DNA of 64,000 bases. It comes from JABDMH01 sp965223165. Lineage in GTDB: Bacteria; Bacteroidota; Bacteroidia; Chitinophagales; Saprospiraceae. Positions 61,365 through 64,000 of this stretch are shown here, piece by piece. The notes under the pieces were generated by a model. It did no database searches, was not told where the DNA came from, and was given only the letters and a program-made list of their open reading frames with translations. The stretch is from assembly GCA_965223165.1 (NCBI GenBank), contig CBDCVQ010000009.1, positions 434,001-498,000 on the forward strand, read 5' to 3'. The first letter of the stretch is position 1; every line of letters begins with the position of its first letter. The translations under genes were made by a program, and so were the position numbers.

Positions 61365-64000
61365 ATGAAGGTACGAACTTTCTTCAAAATGGCGATGTCC
61401 TGCGTCATCATCGTCGTTGCCGTACGAGCAGCAATGGCAAAGCCTGAATCGACAACGGTCACAGAGTTGACTAAGGTCCTAGACCAGCTGAGTGAGATGC
61501 ATAATATTATCTTTTCATACAGTGCAGAATTGCTTGATGATGTCCGAACTGACTACCAAGTGGATCAAAAGGAGAATGCCAAACAGGCAGTCACACGTCT
61601 CTTTGCCTCTACTCGTTTTAATTACCACGTAGTAAATGACAGGTACTACATCATATTTGAGCGAACCAAAAAGAGCAGGAATAGTGCCCGAAAGATCAGG
61701 CATCATCTCAAGAAAATTGACAAGCTGGAAGGGGATGGCGTTCATCTCAAGAGAACAATCGATGGGGTATCACCACGTGAAAAAATCAGTAGAGACCTCG
61801 CGCAGCATGATACAAGCATTTTGATCCAAGGTCATGTCAGGGACGTTAATGGCATTCCTCTTATCGGAGCAAATGTGCTGATAAAAGGCACAGCGATCGG
61901 CACTACAACTGATATAGATGGTGCCTTTAGTCTTGATGTACCCGCTGATGCAACCGTTCTCTCGATCTCTTATACAGGCTTTGAAAGTCGGGAAATTGAA
62001 ATCCACGGCACCCAAGTGTTAGATATTGTACTGGCTACTGCTGTCAGCACGCTCGATCAGGTGGTCGTTGTGGGTTACGGTCAACGGAAGAAGGTGGATC
62101 TGACAGGTGCAGTTTTTGCGATCGATGCAGAGCAGATAAATCAGCGGCCTGTGACGAACGCCACGACACTCCTGGCAGGAATGGTCCCAGGACTCACAGT
62201 CTTACAAAAATCGGGAAGGCCGGGAGCCAATGCAGGTGCCCTGCGGATAAGAGGAATTGGCACCCTTGGCAACTCAAACCCGTTGGTCATTGTGGATGGT
62301 ATAGAGGCTGATCTCCAGGATGTAGATGTCAACGATATAGACAACATCTCTGTGCTGAAAGATGCATCAGCAGCAGCAATCTATGGTGTAAGAGCTGCCA
62401 ATGGTGTAGTCCTCGTGACGACCAAAAGGGGAAGTGGCAGACCCGTCGTCCAGTATCACGGAGCAGTTGGTTCTCTCTCTCCCTTTAAGGTACCCGATCG
62501 TGTGGATGCATATAACTATGCCCTGCTACATAACGCAGCCAATGAGGCAGATGGCAAGGCTCTCAGATATACCGCCGAGGACCTCAGTAAATGGCAGTCG
62601 GGAAGCAGCCCCAAAACGCACCCAGACAATGATCAATTTGAGGCGCTGCTAGCCAGCGGAGACCCGACTAGACACTTCCACAACCTTAGTGTGTCAGGGA
62701 GCAATGACGCAACGCAATACTACCTTTCACTGGGCTATAGCTATGAGGGGGGACTAATAGCTACCCACGGATATGACCGGCTAAATTATCGGATAAACCT
62801 CGATCAAGGAGTGGGTGAAAGGCTCAATGTCGGTATCAATCTCGCGGGCTCCTTTGCACATATGAAGGGAAACACACAAAGCGTGGGACAATTGATCACG
62901 GAGGCTTACCGGCACCATCCGGGAGACGCCATCAGATACCCAAATGGCACCTATCCCGTCAATTCTGCTTGGGGAGGCACAAGAAATATGGTCGCATATG
63001 TATCGGCCCCACTGGGAACCAACGACCACAAATACAATGACCTGATACACTCAGCCTATGCCGAATATGAGCTCATTCCCAAGCTACGTGTTAAGGCCCA
63101 ATTTGTGGCGAGAAACGACAATGCACACCAATTCTACTTCAGGAACTACTTTACGCACTATCGCTATGATGCATCGACAGATTCGTATCCAGCGTCTGGG
63201 ACAATCCCAGGAGGAATTATCCGCCAGGCCAATTCAGACTGGGACCTAACCAGTAGGCTAGTTGCCACCTATGCAAAGCAATTCAATAAAGACAAGCTTG
63301 ATCTACTTGTAGGCCTCGAGCAGAGAAGCGTTGACAAAGAGGGATTTACCGCAGGAAGATCTTCCTTAGTTGGCAATAATAATATCCTACAACTTGATGG
63401 TGTTGCGGATGCCAATGATTTTACTGGAGGAAATAGAACACAATATAGATTTAGATCCCTTTTTGCCAGTGCCAACTACAATATTGACAACAAATATCTT
63501 TTGGAAGCAAATCTACGTTATGACGGGACTTCAAGATTCCCAAAGCATGATCGATATGCACTCTTCCCCTCTTTTTCTGCTGCCTGGAGAATTTCTGAAG
63601 AGAAGTTCTTCAAGTCCAGCTCGGTGGATCATCTGAAACTTCGTGCCTCATGGGGCAAACTCGGCAATCAGGAAATCGGCGACTATGCCTATCTAAACAC
63701 TTTCGGCATCACCTACAATTACGTCTTCGGAGGCGACACCTTCAACGGGATTGGTGAAACTGCTCGATTGGCCAATAGTAATATCACTTGGGAGACAACC
63801 ACGATAACTAACATCGGACTTGATCTAGGGATCTTAAACGGTAAAATAGCCATTGTAGCCGAGTACTTCATCAAAAACACCAGGGACATCCTGCTAGGGC
63901 TGCCCCAACCATCGATTCTGGGCGCGGCAGCCCCTGTGGTGAATGCAGGCTCGGTCTCCAACAAGGGCTTTGAGTTCGGAATTGACTACAACGGCCCTCG
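61365..64000 (+). CDS. SusC/RagA-family TonB-dependent receptor with STN domain, partial
   Basis: I translated from ATG 61365; the frame is open to the window end, more than 878 codons. A signal (MKVRTFFKMAMSCVIIVVAV) is followed by an STN (secretin/TonB N-terminal) domain (about 35-105: TELTKVLDQLSEMHNIIFSY, VTRLFASTRFNYHV). A regulatory beta-sandwich follows (about 152-235: QGHVRDVNGIPLIGANVLIKGT) and then the plug, with VVVVGYGQRKKVDLTGAV, LRIRGIGTLGNSNPLVIVDG and ISVLKDASAAAIYGVRAANGVVLV. The long barrel is cut off. The STN domain lets it signal to the adjacent FecR and sigma factor. SusC proteins import glycans or peptides with a SusD partner, which presumably lies outside. Confidence 0.94.
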   Translation, partial: MKVRTFFKMAMSCVIIVVAVRAAMAKPESTTVTELTKVLDQLSEMHNIIFSYSAELLDDVRTDYQVDQKENAKQAVTRLFASTRFNYHVVNDRYYIIFERTKKSRNSARKIRHHLKKIDKLEGDGVHLKRTIDGVSPREKISRDLAQHDTSILIQGHVRDVNGIPLIGANVLIKGTAIGTTTDIDGAFSLDVPADATVLSISYTGFESREIEIHGTQVLDIVLATAVSTLDQVVVVGYGQRKKVDLTGAVFAIDAEQINQRPVTNATTLLAGMVPGLTVLQKSGRPGANAGALRIRGIGTLGNSNPLVIVDGIEADLQDVDVNDIDNISVLKDASAAAIYGVRAANGVVLVTTKRGSGRPVVQYHGAVGSLSPFKVPDRVDAYNYALLHNAANEADGKALRYTAEDLSKWQSGSSPKTHPDNDQFEALLASGDPTRHFHNLSVSGSNDATQYYLSLGYSYEGGLIATHGYDRLNYRINLDQGVGERLNVGINLAGSFAHMKGNTQSVGQLITEAYRHHPGDAIRYPNGTYPVNSAWGGTRNMVAYVSAPLGTNDHKYNDLIHSAYAEYELIPKLRVKAQFVARNDNAHQFYFRNYFTHYRYDASTDSYPASGTIPGGIIRQANSDWDLTSRLVATYAKQFNKDKLDLLVGLEQRSVDKEGFTAGRSSLVGNNNILQLDGVADANDFTGGNRTQYRFRSLFASANYNIDNKYLLEANLRYDGTSRFPKHDRYALFPSFSAAWRISEEKFFKSSSVDHLKLRASWGKLGNQEIGDYAYLNTFGITYNYVFGGDTFNGIGETARLANSNITWETTTITNIGLDLGILNGKIAIVAEYFIKNTRDILLGLPQPSILGAAAPVVNAGSVSNKGFEFGIDYNGP

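Overview
The window comes from a chromosome of a Bacteroidota bacterium. It is moderately GC-rich, and a Saprospiria- or Lewinella-like lineage is my guess. The basis is established family knowledge: SusC/RagA receptor with STN domain beside FecR and an ECF sigma factor, two secreted proteins with type IX secretion (T9SS) C-terminal sorting domains, BlaI/M56 pairs, PadR-linked MacB/FtsX-type permeases with a permease prefix domain, an imelysin/DUF4856/HTTM/TonB-receptor operon, and many signal-peptide lipoproteins. No phage or plasmid backbone is visible.

Layout. 1-3.4 kb: 5' end of a TonB-dependent receptor, a T9SS cargo protein, a small cytosolic protein and an SH3-like lipoprotein. 3.6-8.5 kb: a BlaI-type repressor with three operator-like palindromes spaced 19 bp, translationally coupled to an M56 metallopeptidase gene that carries a frameshift, followed by a full-length paralogue. 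8.6-12.8 kb, minus strand: LVIVD lipoprotein, outer-membrane-type protein, ECF sigma factor, and a protein joining an inner-membrane anchor to a C-terminal beta-barrel. 13-15.5 kb: acyl-CoA dehydrogenase and convergent TetR regulator. 15.6-17.1 kb: a cluster of non-autonomous repeat elements. 17.2-22.8 kb: PadR and two large ABC permeases. 22.9-37 kb: mainly secreted hydrolases and surface proteins (VPS10-type propeller, HExxH lipoprotein, GH2, lectin-OmpA fusion, two CotH-like paralogues, a cyclase-family lipoprotein, a PqaA-type lipoprotein, LamG protein). 37.5-42.8 kb: T9SS cargo, a secreted unknown, and a divergent DUF5690-like transporter / phosphonate-type alcohol dehydrogenase pair. 42.9-49.5 kb: a four-gene, presumably iron-related operon. 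49.8-57 kb: NmrA-like protein, cyclase-AAA-TPR protein, AT-rich methyltransferase (probably acquired), Gfo/Idh/MocA oxidoreductase. 57.6-59.5 kb: tRNA-His followed by a tandem array that multiplies its terminator hairpin, then one intact GIY-YIG nuclease gene and two truncated tandem copies. 59.6-64 kb: ECF sigma factor, divergent FecR and SusC (cut by the window end).

The most unusual material lies between and around genes. There are two families of MITE-like elements with terminal inverted repeats: one has three copies at 16.5, 37.1 and 46.7 kb, the other two inverted copies at 15.6 and 57.1 kb. The tRNA-His/GIY-YIG tandem-repeat locus and the BlaI operator array with its duplicated M56 sensor are the other two. 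No CRISPR array, rRNA or recognisable transposase gene was seen. All functional calls are from reading the sequence; no database search was run.
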